Shown one piece after another: positions 1-8,041 of a DNA stretch of 26,798 nt. Below the pieces are notes generated by a model. That model searched no databases. It was given only the letters and a program-made list of their open reading frames with translations, and had not been told where the DNA came from. The stretch spans positions 1 to 26,798 of the forward strand of contig JANQRM010000561.1 in NCBI GenBank assembly GCA_028284565.1, written 5' to 3'. This DNA comes from Anaerolineae bacterium (GTDB taxonomy: Bacteria > Chloroflexota > Anaerolineae > Aggregatilineales > Phototrophicaceae). The number at the start of each line of letters is the position of its first letter. Position 1 is the stretch's first letter. The position numbers and the translations under genes were made by a program.

Positions 1-1
1 C

Positions 2-523
2 CTCACAATGGAACATCCCATGCTCTGGGAGCAATCCATTCATCACTTCGATTTACTCCGCTATGTCTACGGACGCGAACCCATTGAAGTCGCTTGTCAT
101 GCGTGGAATCCGTCATGGAGCATGTATGATCATGAAGCCAATATATCTGCCATCTTCCGCTTTGAGGGAGGCTTGACGGCGAATTATCAAGGCACTTGGC
201 AGGGCAATTGGTCGGTGCCATCTTTTGAATGGCGCACCGATTGCACGGGGGGAATCATCACCCAACGCGAACAATTCAGCGAATTATTCTATGCTGAACG
301 GGATGACGACCAACTCACAGCTGTCGATTTACCCCCGCATGAACGCTGGGTCACCGATACGGTTGGATTATGGGATGCCTTTTTAGCGCATGTCTTGGAT
401 GACGAACCTCTGCAATGTAGCGGACGTGATCATTTGATGTCCCTTGCGATGTTAGAGGCATGCATCCAGTCCAATGCAACAGGTCAATTTGTCAATATCT
501 CTCACGTCTTACAGACGGCTTGA
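2..523 (+). CDS. Gfo/Idh/MocA-family oxidoreductase, C-terminal part (5' end outside window)
   Basis: The reading frame is open to the left edge, so this is the 3' part of a longer gene; the first ATG (position 8) is probably internal. The visible 171 residues match the C-terminal alpha/beta domain of Gfo/Idh/MocA NAD(P)-dependent sugar or polyol dehydrogenases. The motif EQSIHHFDLLRYVYG corresponds to the family's DxGxHxxD active-site stretch, with Glu in the usual Asp place. It is followed by the expected sheet segment containing ISAIFRFEGGLTANYQGTW. The Rossmann domain and the EKP motif would lie upstream. The gene precedes a solute-binding protein gene on the same strand after about 100 bp, which suggests a role in oxidising the imported compound. 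The substrate cannot be read from sequence. A second member of the family lies at 5720-6790. Confidence 0.85.
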   Translation, partial: LTMEHPMLWEQSIHHFDLLRYVYGREPIEVACHAWNPSWSMYDHEANISAIFRFEGGLTANYQGTWQGNWSVPSFEWRTDCTGGIITQREQFSELFYAERDDDQLTAVDLPPHERWVTDTVGLWDAFLAHVLDDEPLQCSGRDHLMSLAMLEACIQSNATGQFVNISHVLQTA

Positions 524-628
524 GGTTGAGAATATCGTTCGATTCGGGGAGAGGAGAAAGCGTATCGACAAAACAGCAAAATATCTACCCAAAAAGGTTT
601 CACTTAGTTATTTATAAGGAGTCTCGTT

Positions 629-2203
629 ATGACGAAATTCAGTAGAATCCTCTTGGTCGGGATTGCGATCATTGCGCTCACGATTGTCGTTAGCGCACAG
701 GCGCCCGGCGTGGATGACAACACCCTTGTGGTTGCTCAATCACAAGATGTTCAAAGTTTAGACCCGCCACAAGTCGGCTCACGTCCAGAAGCAAATATCG
801 CCGCCCACATCTTTGGCAGTCTCTACGACATTGATGTGGATGGCAATATCTTCCCAGCTCTCGCAGAGGCGGTGGAAGTGTCGGAAGATGGAACGGCATA
901 CACCTTTACTTTGAGGGAAGGGCTAACCTGCCATGATGGCGCGCCACTCACAGCCGATGATGTTGCCTATGTCTTCAACCGTGCCGCTGACCCGGATCTT
1001 GCTTTCACAGGGAATACCCCCGGCTTTGTCTTCGGTTCAATTGGCTTTGTGGATGCAGAAGCAGTTAGTGACCTCGAAGTTACCATCAATATTGCAACCC
1101 GCAACTCTGTTGGGCTTGGTCTAATGACGGAAGTACGCTTGTATTGCCGTGAATCCTATGAAGGCATGACTCTCGAAGAAGCCGCTATCAACCCAGTCGG
1201 CTCAGGTGCCTACCGCTTTGTCGAGTGGGTTCCCGATGACTATCTCTTGATGGAAAAATGGGATGACTATGCGCTCTTCAATGAAGACACATTCCAGACC
1301 ATTGTCTGGCGTGTGATTCCGGAATCCTCCACCCGTACGGCTGAATTGATAGCAGGTAACATCGACATCATCACCAATGTCCCACCTGATCAACACGATG
1401 CCGTAAATGCCTCAGGCGCGGCAGAAGTTCAAGCTGTACAAGGCTTCCGTCGGATTTTCGCGGGCTTCAACTTCACCGATAATATGGAAGGACTCCCCGG
1501 CGCAGAAGAAATCAAAGACACGGCGGTCCGCGTTGCACTCCAATATGCCATTGATGTGCCAACGATTTGCTCTGCCTTGCTTGGTGTCGAATGTGTCCGT
1601 GCCAATGGTATGGTAAACGCACCGAACAACCATCCTGACCTCGAACCCTATCCTTATGATCCAGCACGGGCAGAAGAACTCCTCGATGAAGCCGGTTATC
1701 CGCGTGGTGACGATGGGGTACGTTTCAATGTCATCTTCCAAGGTGGACGCAACCGTTACCTCAATGACGAGCAAGTCATCCTGACCATCTGTCAATACTT
1801 CGATGACATCGGCGTTCAAACCGACTGCCAGATTCAAGACTTCGGCGCAGAATTCATCCCAGCACTCGTCAACCAACAAGCTGGACCCATCTACTTTGTC
1901 GGTTCTGGTGGTGGTGCATGGAACGCCCAATATGAAATGACGGATCTCAAACGGCCAGATTCGAACCCGAACTATGGTCACTGGTTTAATGAAGATTGGT
2001 TCAATGGATGGGAGCAATTAGCAGAAGCCTCTTCCGTGGAAGAAGAAGATGCCATTGTGCTTTCCATGTTGGAAACCTTCTACAATGACCCACCATGGCT
2101 GATGCTCTACTTCCAACCCGATTTCTACGGTGTAAGCACCCGATTGGATTGGTCTGGTCGTCGTGACGAAAAGCTATATGTCCAAGACGCGACACTGAAG
2201 TAG
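629..2203 (+). CDS. ABC transporter substrate-binding protein, family 5 (SBP_bac_5, Dpp/Opp type)
   Basis: The product is a 524-residue extracytoplasmic binding protein. Residues 1-25 form a signal peptide with a basic N-terminus, a hydrophobic core and a likely SAQA cleavage site. No lipobox cysteine is seen, so the protein is not an obvious lipoprotein. The mature part carries family 5 signatures: SLDPPQVGSRPEANIAAHIF near the N-terminus, then LAEAVEVSEDGTAYTFTLREG and HDGAPLTADDVAYVFNR. The length is normal for the family. The start is fixed by AAGGAG about 8 nt upstream of the ATG. Two matching permeases follow. Family 5 proteins bind peptides, but also oligosaccharides and other glycosides. 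The flanking dehydrogenases and the glycosidase-like gene favour a sugar-type ligand, which is inference. Confidence 0.93.
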   Translation: MTKFSRILLVGIAIIALTIVVSAQAPGVDDNTLVVAQSQDVQSLDPPQVGSRPEANIAAHIFGSLYDIDVDGNIFPALAEAVEVSEDGTAYTFTLREGLTCHDGAPLTADDVAYVFNRAADPDLAFTGNTPGFVFGSIGFVDAEAVSDLEVTINIATRNSVGLGLMTEVRLYCRESYEGMTLEEAAINPVGSGAYRFVEWVPDDYLLMEKWDDYALFNEDTFQTIVWRVIPESSTRTAELIAGNIDIITNVPPDQHDAVNASGAAEVQAVQGFRRIFAGFNFTDNMEGLPGAEEIKDTAVRVALQYAIDVPTICSALLGVECVRANGMVNAPNNHPDLEPYPYDPARAEELLDEAGYPRGDDGVRFNVIFQGGRNRYLNDEQVILTICQYFDDIGVQTDCQIQDFGAEFIPALVNQQAGPIYFVGSGGGAWNAQYEMTDLKRPDSNPNYGHWFNEDWFNGWEQLAEASSVEEEDAIVLSMLETFYNDPPWLMLYFQPDFYGVSTRLDWSGRRDEKLYVQDATLK

Positions 2204-2234
2204 GGAAATGAGTTACACTAAGTAGAAACAGTAC

Positions 2235-2300
2235 GGGCGTGCAGGTGTGAAACATCATGTGCGCCCCTACTAATAACTAATAACTAACGACAAAAAACTC
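2235..2300 (+). repeat. Palindromic hairpin plus TAATAAC tract leader, copy 1
   Basis: Positions 2235-2243 and 2244-2248 pair with 2258-2266 and 2252-2256. This gives a 14-bp stem including G-T pairs, with one bulged A at 2257 and a GAA loop. The hairpin is followed by CCTAC, then a TAATAAC/TAATAAC/TAAC tract, then ACAAAAAACTC directly before the permease ATG. There is no Shine-Dalgarno sequence. A very similar arrangement lies at 6815-6874. The stem may stabilise the abundant binding-protein mRNA over the permease mRNA. The hairpin plus tract may also be a member of an interspersed palindromic repeat family; both ideas are inference. Confidence 0.6.
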
Positions 2301-3278
2301 ATGACTCAATATCTTGTGCGACGTTTGCTCCAATCAGTTATTGTGATTTTCGGCGTGACCGTTGTCACTTTCTTGAGCTTACAACTCGCAGGCGACCCGA
2401 CCTATCTCTATGTCAGTGACCGCGCAACCGATGAGGAAATCGCGGAGATTCGCTCACGTTTGGGCTTTGACCGCCCTTTAATCGTCCAATATACGGACTT
2501 TGTGACGAACATGATGCGAGGTGATTTTGGTAATTCACTGAAAACCAAAACCCCCGCACTCGATATGGTCTTGGACCGCCTACCCGCCACGCTTGAATTG
2601 TCGATATTCGCGATGGTGCTGGCGATTTCGATTGCGATTCCGCTGGGTATCTTCGCGGCACTGAAGCGAGGAACCGCCTTTGATGGGGGCATCATGATGT
2701 TCGCCATCTTCGGACAGTCCATCCCCAGCTTTTGGCTTGGGATTATGCTCTTCTTGTTCGTGGGCTTGCAGTTGAAGTTACTGCCCATTTCCGGTCATGT
2801 TCCCGTGCTAAAACCCTTCCTAGAAGGGGATTACGAGAAAATGTTCACCAATTTCCCAGAAGCCATCCGCCATCTTATCCTCCCCGGTGTGACCATTGCT
2901 GTCTTCTCGCTCTCGCGGAATGCACGGCTGGTTCGTTCAACCATGCTCGAAGTGCTGAGCCAAGATTATATTCGTACTGCCCGCGCCAAGGGACTCAAAC
3001 CGCGTACCGTCATTGTCAGCCATGCGCTTCGCAATGCCCTCATCCCCGTGATTACTATGATTGGTCTGGAATTTGGCTTTTTGCTCAGTGGGGTGGTGGT
3101 TGTGGAAACCGTCTTTTCGTGGCCCGGTGTCGGACGCTTAGTCTTCAATTCGATTAATCAACGTGATGTACCTGTCGTCCAAACGGCAGTTGTTTTGTTC
3201 TCATTGATGTTCGTGATTCTAAATCTAATCGTGGACTTTTTATACGTATTACTCAATCCGCGTATTCGTCTAAAGTAA
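2301..3278 (+). CDS. ABC transporter permease, DppB/OppB type
   Basis: A 325-residue inner-membrane permease that would form the translocation channel with the next gene product. The N-terminus MTQYLVRRLLQSVIVIFGVT is the standard DppB/OppB opening, with the first membrane segment at about 10-30. The periplasmic stretch includes DEEIAEIRSRLGFDRPL, and further membrane segments lie at about 100-120, 133-160, 190-205, 245-270 and 290-315. The ATPase-contact (EAA) loop is at 221-250, QDYIRTARAKGLKPRTVIVS then HALRN. The start has no Shine-Dalgarno sequence and is preceded by the TAATAAC leader. The gene ends 6 bp before the second permease gene, so the two are almost certainly co-transcribed. 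Confidence 0.95.
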   Translation: MTQYLVRRLLQSVIVIFGVTVVTFLSLQLAGDPTYLYVSDRATDEEIAEIRSRLGFDRPLIVQYTDFVTNMMRGDFGNSLKTKTPALDMVLDRLPATLELSIFAMVLAISIAIPLGIFAALKRGTAFDGGIMMFAIFGQSIPSFWLGIMLFLFVGLQLKLLPISGHVPVLKPFLEGDYEKMFTNFPEAIRHLILPGVTIAVFSLSRNARLVRSTMLEVLSQDYIRTARAKGLKPRTVIVSHALRNALIPVITMIGLEFGFLLSGVVVVETVFSWPGVGRLVFNSINQRDVPVVQTAVVLFSLMFVILNLIVDFLYVLLNPRIRLK

Positions 3279-3284
3279 ATTCTG

Positions 3285-4193
3285 ATGTCTACTATTGATA
3301 AGCCCAAAAAAGATAAAGTCGCGATCTTGCACGCATCGCCATCCACATGGCAACGCGCACGCTTTAGCTTGGTCAGAGCGCGCTGGCCCCTCGTTGCCCT
3401 GGGGGTTCTTGCCTTTGCTTTGATTATCGCTGTGATTGGACCCAGCATTACACCGAAAGACCCCAACCGACAAACGCTCATCATCCGACTCAAGCCCCCA
3501 TTAGAAGAAGAAGGCTTCCTACTTGGCACAGACTCGCTTGGACGTGATGTGTATTCCCGTCTAATTTTTGGGACTCGTGTGTCCATCGCTGTTGGATTCG
3601 TCGCGGTAGTCATTGGTGGCACGATGGGAACCTCATTGGGTCTGATTTCCGGCTACTTTGGTGGACGAATAGATGATTTCATCATGCGAATCGCCGATAT
3701 TCAGCTGGCGTTTCCCTTTATCTTGCTGGCGATTATGGTACTCGTTGTCTTAGGTCCGGGGGTGCTGAATCTGGTCTTGGTGCTGGGTATTGGACAGTGG
3801 GTGACTTATGCGCGCATTGCGCGTGGCGAGACGATTAACCAACGTTCGAAAGAATATGTCGAAGCGGCACACAGCATTGGCATGCGAAATCGGCGCATTA
3901 TGTTTCGAGGAATTCTGCCCAATATCCTCGCGCCTCTGATTGTGATTGCGTCCTTCAATGTCGCCAGTGTCATCCTTGCAGAAGCCTCCTTATCCTTCTT
4001 GGGCTTAGGTGTTCCGCAGACCGTGCCTACATGGGGGGCAATGCTTGCCGAAAGTCGTGACCAATTACTCGGTGGCAAGTGGTGGCTCGCTGTATTCCCC
4101 GGATTAGCCATCATGGTCACGGTGCTATCCCTCAATATTTTGGGCGATTGGCTTCGTGACTTCTTAGACCCACGCTTACGAGGCGTAAATTAG
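3285..4193 (+). CDS. ABC transporter permease, DppC/OppC type
   Basis: A 302-residue inner-membrane partner of the DppB-type protein. It has the long cytosolic N-terminus typical of DppC, a first membrane segment at about 34-55 (WPLVALGVLAFALIIAVIGP), then the diagnostic periplasmic motif LLGTDSLGRDVYSRLIFGTR at 79-98. The cytosolic EAA loop contains RSKEYVEAAHSIGMRNRRIM, and the C-terminus LGDWLRDFLDPRLRG is characteristic of the family. The gene lies 6 bp downstream of the first permease and has no clear ribosome-binding site, so translation is probably coupled. Neither DppD- nor DppF-type ATPase genes follow; the next gene is the glycosidase-like protein after a 29-bp gap. Confidence 0.95.
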   Translation: MSTIDKPKKDKVAILHASPSTWQRARFSLVRARWPLVALGVLAFALIIAVIGPSITPKDPNRQTLIIRLKPPLEEEGFLLGTDSLGRDVYSRLIFGTRVSIAVGFVAVVIGGTMGTSLGLISGYFGGRIDDFIMRIADIQLAFPFILLAIMVLVVLGPGVLNLVLVLGIGQWVTYARIARGETINQRSKEYVEAAHSIGMRNRRIMFRGILPNILAPLIVIASFNVASVILAEASLSFLGLGVPQTVPTWGAMLAESRDQLLGGKWWLAVFPGLAIMVTVLSLNILGDWLRDFLDPRLRGVN

Positions 4194-4222
4194 ATTCACC
4201 CTACATAAAGAGGTTTTTATAT

Positions 4223-5605
4223 ATGTCGAAAACATTTGTTGGCATCCAAATCGGTGCGATAAGTTTTGTGGATGAAGGAGTCGAGCAAGTCCTCGATATT
4301 CTGCAAGAAAAAGCCGGAGTCAATGCCATCCTCATCTCCGCATTGTCATGGAGTATCGGCAATGCCGGACGCGCCGCCTTTGGCTTCCCCGATCATGGCG
4401 TACAGGAGCCAGACAACCTACAGGGTGGGGGCATGTTCGAGCCAGACCCGGATTATTATGCCGGAACCTTCATGAAACGCTTCGATGCGCCTGATGAACT
4501 CTATAGTGGATTCGATGCGCTTGCAGATGTCATCCCAGCCGCCAGAAAACGTGGGATTAAGTGCTATACGTATTATTGTGAGACGTCCAGTTCCGCCATT
4601 CGTTCCATCTGGCAAGCAGGCTTCCATCACTTCTTAGACCGTGACCATCTCGGCAGAGTCGCCACCCGACCATCATTATTGAATCCCGAATACAAAAAAT
4701 GGTGGCATTCCGTCTTCTCTGATTGGCTGAATAATCACGATTTATCCGGTGTGTTGTGGGGAGTTGAGCGTCAAAGCCCATTGATGGACATTTTTCGTGG
4801 GGATAGCTCCACTGGCTTCGACCAGTACTTCCAAGCCGAAGCGCGCAATCGGAGCATTGATATTGAACGCGCCATGACGGGATATGTCAAAATCGACAAC
4901 TTCCTAAAGCGGGTTCGTGCTGGAGAACGCCCCAAAGAAGGTGTGTTCGTCATGCTCTTGCGCCAACTCTTACATCACCCCGAAGTCCTCATGTGGGAGA
5001 AGATGTGGCTCGATGCCCACCATCTCTTCTATCGAGAACTCTCTGGCTTGGTGAAATTCTTTGACCCCAACTATGAGTTTGGCATGGGCATTTGGCAGGT
5101 GATTAACACCTACAATCCCTACCTTCGCGCCCAATATGACCAATCCGAATATGCACCCTATGCCGATTGGTTTAAGCCCGTGCTATACCACACCCCTGCA
5201 GGCGCACGTTTTGCAGGATTCGCTCAGTCATGGCAACAAGGCGTTTTGGCAGATGCCACCCCTGATGGAGCCTATCACGCCTTAGCGACTGTTTTAGGCT
5301 TGAATGAAGTCACATCGGAGTCCCGTGAAGATGCACCCCTCGCTGGCTTCAAACCCGAATACGTTAAGGAGTGGACAGCCAAGCTCATCGAGCAAACCGG
5401 ACGACCTGTCTATCCCGGCATTGGTGTTGGGGTAGGGCATAATGGCGTAAGCAAAGAGATTGCCCCCCAAGAGATTAAAGAAGGGGTTCATGCAGGCTAC
5501 GATGGTGGGGCAACAGGTGTGATGATTTCCCGCAATTATTCCGAAGCCGAACTCCGCAACCTCGAAGCAGTCGGCGACGCACTCAAAGAACGTGGCTTAA
5601 TCTAA
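4223..5605 (+). CDS. Uncharacterised TIM-barrel protein resembling glycoside hydrolases
   Basis: A 460-residue protein that I cannot assign to a named family. It has no signal peptide and looks cytosolic. Segments read like barrel strands: VNAILISALSWS near 33-44, GIKCYTYYCETSS in the first third, LSGVLWGVERQSP in the middle, and GRPVYPGIGVGVGHNGVSK followed by GATGVMISRNYSEAEL near the C-terminus. The last pair resembles the closing strands of uncharacterised glycosyl-hydrolase-like proteins. Acidic residues in YYCETSS and WGVERQS are candidate catalytic groups only. An AGAGG Shine-Dalgarno element precedes the ATG by about 10 nt. Its place between transporter permeases and a sugar-type dehydrogenase suggests cleavage or isomerisation of the imported compound. 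A xylose-isomerase-like epimerase fold is an alternative. Confidence 0.7.
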   Translation: MSKTFVGIQIGAISFVDEGVEQVLDILQEKAGVNAILISALSWSIGNAGRAAFGFPDHGVQEPDNLQGGGMFEPDPDYYAGTFMKRFDAPDELYSGFDALADVIPAARKRGIKCYTYYCETSSSAIRSIWQAGFHHFLDRDHLGRVATRPSLLNPEYKKWWHSVFSDWLNNHDLSGVLWGVERQSPLMDIFRGDSSTGFDQYFQAEARNRSIDIERAMTGYVKIDNFLKRVRAGERPKEGVFVMLLRQLLHHPEVLMWEKMWLDAHHLFYRELSGLVKFFDPNYEFGMGIWQVINTYNPYLRAQYDQSEYAPYADWFKPVLYHTPAGARFAGFAQSWQQGVLADATPDGAYHALATVLGLNEVTSESREDAPLAGFKPEYVKEWTAKLIEQTGRPVYPGIGVGVGHNGVSKEIAPQEIKEGVHAGYDGGATGVMISRNYSEAELRNLEAVGDALKERGLI

Positions 5606-5676
5606 TTGTGGGTTCAAATCAAGAACGAGATTGCTTCTGGAAATATAACTTGTAGGGATTGGCTTCTGCCCGTCCG

Positions 5677-5695
5677 ATGAAAACATAGTTTTCAT
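5677..5695 (+). other. 8-bp perfect inverted repeat upstream of the dehydrogenase gene
   Basis: ATGAAAAC, a 3-nt ATA spacer, then GTTTTCAT. It lies 24 bp upstream of the ATG at 5720 and 71 bp after the preceding stop. There is no T-run after it on the + strand, so an intrinsic terminator is unlikely. It could be a regulator site or an mRNA-processing hairpin between the glycosidase-like gene and the dehydrogenase gene. Confidence 0.35.
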
Positions 5696-5719
5696 ATACA
5701 AAACAACAAGGAGACAACC

Positions 5720-6790
5720 ATGACCATCCGTGTTGGCACAATTGGTGCAAGTTTTGCCAAAGACGCTTATTTACCTGCCTTATCCCTGATTGACGATGTG
5801 GAATTGGTGGCGATTTCCAGTGCCAGATTATCCAGCGCACAATCCACTGCCGATCTCTTTAATATCCCGAATGTCTATGATGACTGGGAAAAAATGCTGG
5901 CGGAACATGAATTCGATTTGGTCTGCATTGCCACGCCGACTATCCACCATGCACCTATGACACTGACGGCACTCAAAGCGGGCGCGCATGTCCTCTGTGA
6001 AAAACCAATGGCGATGAACACAGATGAATCCGCAAAGATGCTCGAAACAGCCGAATCGCTTAATAAAGTGCATATCATCGGGCATGAACTCCGCTTCAAT
6101 CCCAACCGTCGCAAAATTAAGGAACTCATCGAAGCAGGGGCAATCGGGGATATACGCCATATCAATATCGAGAATATCACTGCCTCAATGGGGGACCCTG
6201 CCTCGCGTGTCGAAGGGGATTGGTGGTCACTCGAAAGTATGGGCGGGGGACGACTGGGCGCGAATGGTTCGCATCAAATTGACCTAATTCGCTTTTGGCT
6301 GGGCGATATTGGCGCGATAAGTGGTCAGGTTCGCACACTGGTTCCTAATCGCATTGGCAAAGATACCGGCAATGCATGGCAAGCCACCGCCGATGACCAG
6401 AGCAACTTCACAGCAGAAATGGTCAATGGTGCAGTGGTAACTGTTTTCATGAGTGGGGCGGCACGACATAGCATCGGCAATCACTCGCAGATATTTGGCA
6501 GTGAAGGCACAATCTTGCTCGCCGACAAGGATGAGAAACTTCTCGTCGCCAAAGCAGGCGAAGCGTATGTCGATATGAGCATCCACGACCCCAACTCGGA
6601 CATTTCCAGCGTCAATGCTGGAATCTGGAATGTGTCCTTTGTCGCACTCATGGATGAGCTGACATCCGCCATTCGTGAAGGACGTAAGCTGTCATGGGGT
6701 GCGACCTTTGAAGACGGACATCAATGCCAACTGGCGATGGATGCCATCCGTCAGAGTTCCAAAGAACGCCGATGGATTAACTTATCCTAA
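5720..6790 (+). CDS. Gfo/Idh/MocA-family NAD(P)-dependent oxidoreductase
   Basis: A 356-residue cytosolic dehydrogenase of sugars, polyols or related compounds. The Rossmann domain opens with IRVGTIGASFAKDAYLPAL (residues 3-21). The conserved EKP motif is at 94-96 within HVLCEKPMAMN, its Lys being the usual catalytic lysine. The C-terminal domain begins near 125, and the active-site region LGANGSHQIDLIRFWLG contains His185 and Asp188. The Asp that in many members sits four residues before this His is Ala181, as in some subfamilies. Length is normal. A strong Shine-Dalgarno sequence (AAGGAG) lies 7 nt upstream of the ATG. With the partial gene at the left edge, the locus encodes two members of the family flanking the transporter genes. 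Confidence 0.93.
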   Translation: MTIRVGTIGASFAKDAYLPALSLIDDVELVAISSARLSSAQSTADLFNIPNVYDDWEKMLAEHEFDLVCIATPTIHHAPMTLTALKAGAHVLCEKPMAMNTDESAKMLETAESLNKVHIIGHELRFNPNRRKIKELIEAGAIGDIRHINIENITASMGDPASRVEGDWWSLESMGGGRLGANGSHQIDLIRFWLGDIGAISGQVRTLVPNRIGKDTGNAWQATADDQSNFTAEMVNGAVVTVFMSGAARHSIGNHSQIFGSEGTILLADKDEKLLVAKAGEAYVDMSIHDPNSDISSVNAGIWNVSFVALMDELTSAIREGRKLSWGATFEDGHQCQLAMDAIRQSSKERRWINLS

Positions 6791-6814
6791 ATTATCCAAA
6801 CTCATGTGTCATAA

Positions 6815-6874
6815 GGGTGGACAGCTGTCCACCTCTGACAATAACTAATCACTAAAGACTAACAACAAAAAACT
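6815..6874 (+). repeat. Palindromic hairpin plus TAATAAC-like tract leader, copy 2
   Basis: Positions 6816-6833 form a perfect 18-bp palindrome (GGTGGACAG/CTGTCCACC), extended by a G-T pair at 6815/6834. It is followed by CTGACAATAACTAATCACTA and AAGACTAACAACAAAAAACT, ending directly at the ATG at 6875. There is no Shine-Dalgarno sequence. The order (palindrome, TAAC-rich tract, ACAAAAAACT, ATG) matches the element at 2235-2300, although the palindrome sequences differ. Confidence 0.6.
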
Positions 6875-8041
6875 ATGAACTACGACAAACATTTCTCCAA
6901 CCGCGCGCATCGCCTGATGGGTTCACTCGGCAAACAAACGTCTGTACCCATTGAAGGACTTATCAATCTTGGGAGTGGCACACCCGACTTTCTCCCACCC
7001 CAATACGTCCTTGATGCCATGCAAGAGGCTCTATCTGTGGGGAAGATTCAATACACTACATGGACAGGCATTCCCGAATTGCGCCATGCCATTGCCAAGA
7101 AATTGCAAGAGGAAAATAACATCACCGTCAATCCAGATGGCGAGATTCTGGTGACTTCGGGCGCACAAGAAGCCCTTATGGTCACGCTGATGACGCTCAT
7201 GGATGAGGGCGATAACATGGTGACTCATTCGCCCCATTATGATGAATACTCGCGGGATGCGATGATTTTAGGCGGAGAACTCATACCCGTTCCAACAACG
7301 CCTGAATCCAACTTTACGATTGATTTCGCTGACCTTGAATCCGCCATCACAGACCATACCAAAGGCATCATCGTGGTTACACCCAACAATCCCACAGGCA
7401 CGGTCTTACCAGAATCGACCCTGCGAGACATCGCTGATCTTGCCAAGTCACGGGATTTGATGGTCGTTTCGGATGAAATCTACGAATACTATGTCTTTGA
7501 TGACCATTGTCATGTGAGTATGGCATCTCTCCCAGGTATGGCTGACCGCACGATTACGATTAACAGCTTCTCTAAGTCGTTTGGGATGACAGGCTTGCGC
7601 TTGGGGTATATCGCCGCTAAAGCACCGATTATTGAGGCGATGTTACCTTTCCACCATGCGATGATGGTCTGTGCCAATGCGGTGGCGCAGCAAGGTGGGG
7701 TGGCAGTCTTGTCTGAGTCGCGCGACTGGTTCAAAGCACAACTGGCTGAGTATGATCGTCGCCGTCATTTGTGGATGCAGACTCTGGATGACATCAGCTT
7801 GCCCTATAGCGAACCGCAGGGCGCATACTACATCTTCATCGACATCCGACCCACGGGTTTGACGAGCAAGCAGTTTGTGATGAAGGCACGCGAAGAAGCA
7901 CGGCTTATATTCCAACCCGGCACGATTGGCGGTGGGGCAGGAGAAGGCTTTATTCGGGGTGCATTGACAAAAGGCTCACCCGAATTTGAAGAAGGTCTAG
8001 CGCGATTCAAGAGCTTGGTGGGCGGGCTGTTGTCATCATAA
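6875..8041 (+). CDS. PLP-dependent aminotransferase, class I/II
   Basis: A 388-residue cytosolic fold-type I aminotransferase. Substrate-site region NLGSGTPDFLPP is at 31-42; the cofactor site includes TSGAQEAL (94-101), VVTPNNPTGT (167-176, Asn172), VSDEIYEYYVFD (198-209, Asp200 and Tyr203) and the Schiff-base lysine Lys234 in INSFSKSFGMTGLRLGY. The carboxylate-binding arginine is Arg361 in GEGFIRGAL. Length and motif spacing are standard for the aspartate/aromatic aminotransferase group; the amino donor and acceptor are not identifiable. The start has no Shine-Dalgarno sequence and follows leader copy 2. Its position after the dehydrogenase suggests transamination of an oxidised sugar or keto acid, though it may equally serve amino acid metabolism with the downstream peptidase. 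Confidence 0.93.
   Translation: MNYDKHFSNRAHRLMGSLGKQTSVPIEGLINLGSGTPDFLPPQYVLDAMQEALSVGKIQYTTWTGIPELRHAIAKKLQEENNITVNPDGEILVTSGAQEALMVTLMTLMDEGDNMVTHSPHYDEYSRDAMILGGELIPVPTTPESNFTIDFADLESAITDHTKGIIVVTPNNPTGTVLPESTLRDIADLAKSRDLMVVSDEIYEYYVFDDHCHVSMASLPGMADRTITINSFSKSFGMTGLRLGYIAAKAPIIEAMLPFHHAMMVCANAVAQQGGVAVLSESRDWFKAQLAEYDRRRHLWMQTLDDISLPYSEPQGAYYIFIDIRPTGLTSKQFVMKAREEARLIFQPGTIGGGAGEGFIRGALTKGSPEFEEGLARFKSLVGGLLSS

Noticed and set aside
1412..2017. 201-codon open frame on the - strand
   Set aside because: It lies wholly within the binding-protein gene, has no ribosome-binding site or family features, and is a shadow of the + strand codon pattern.
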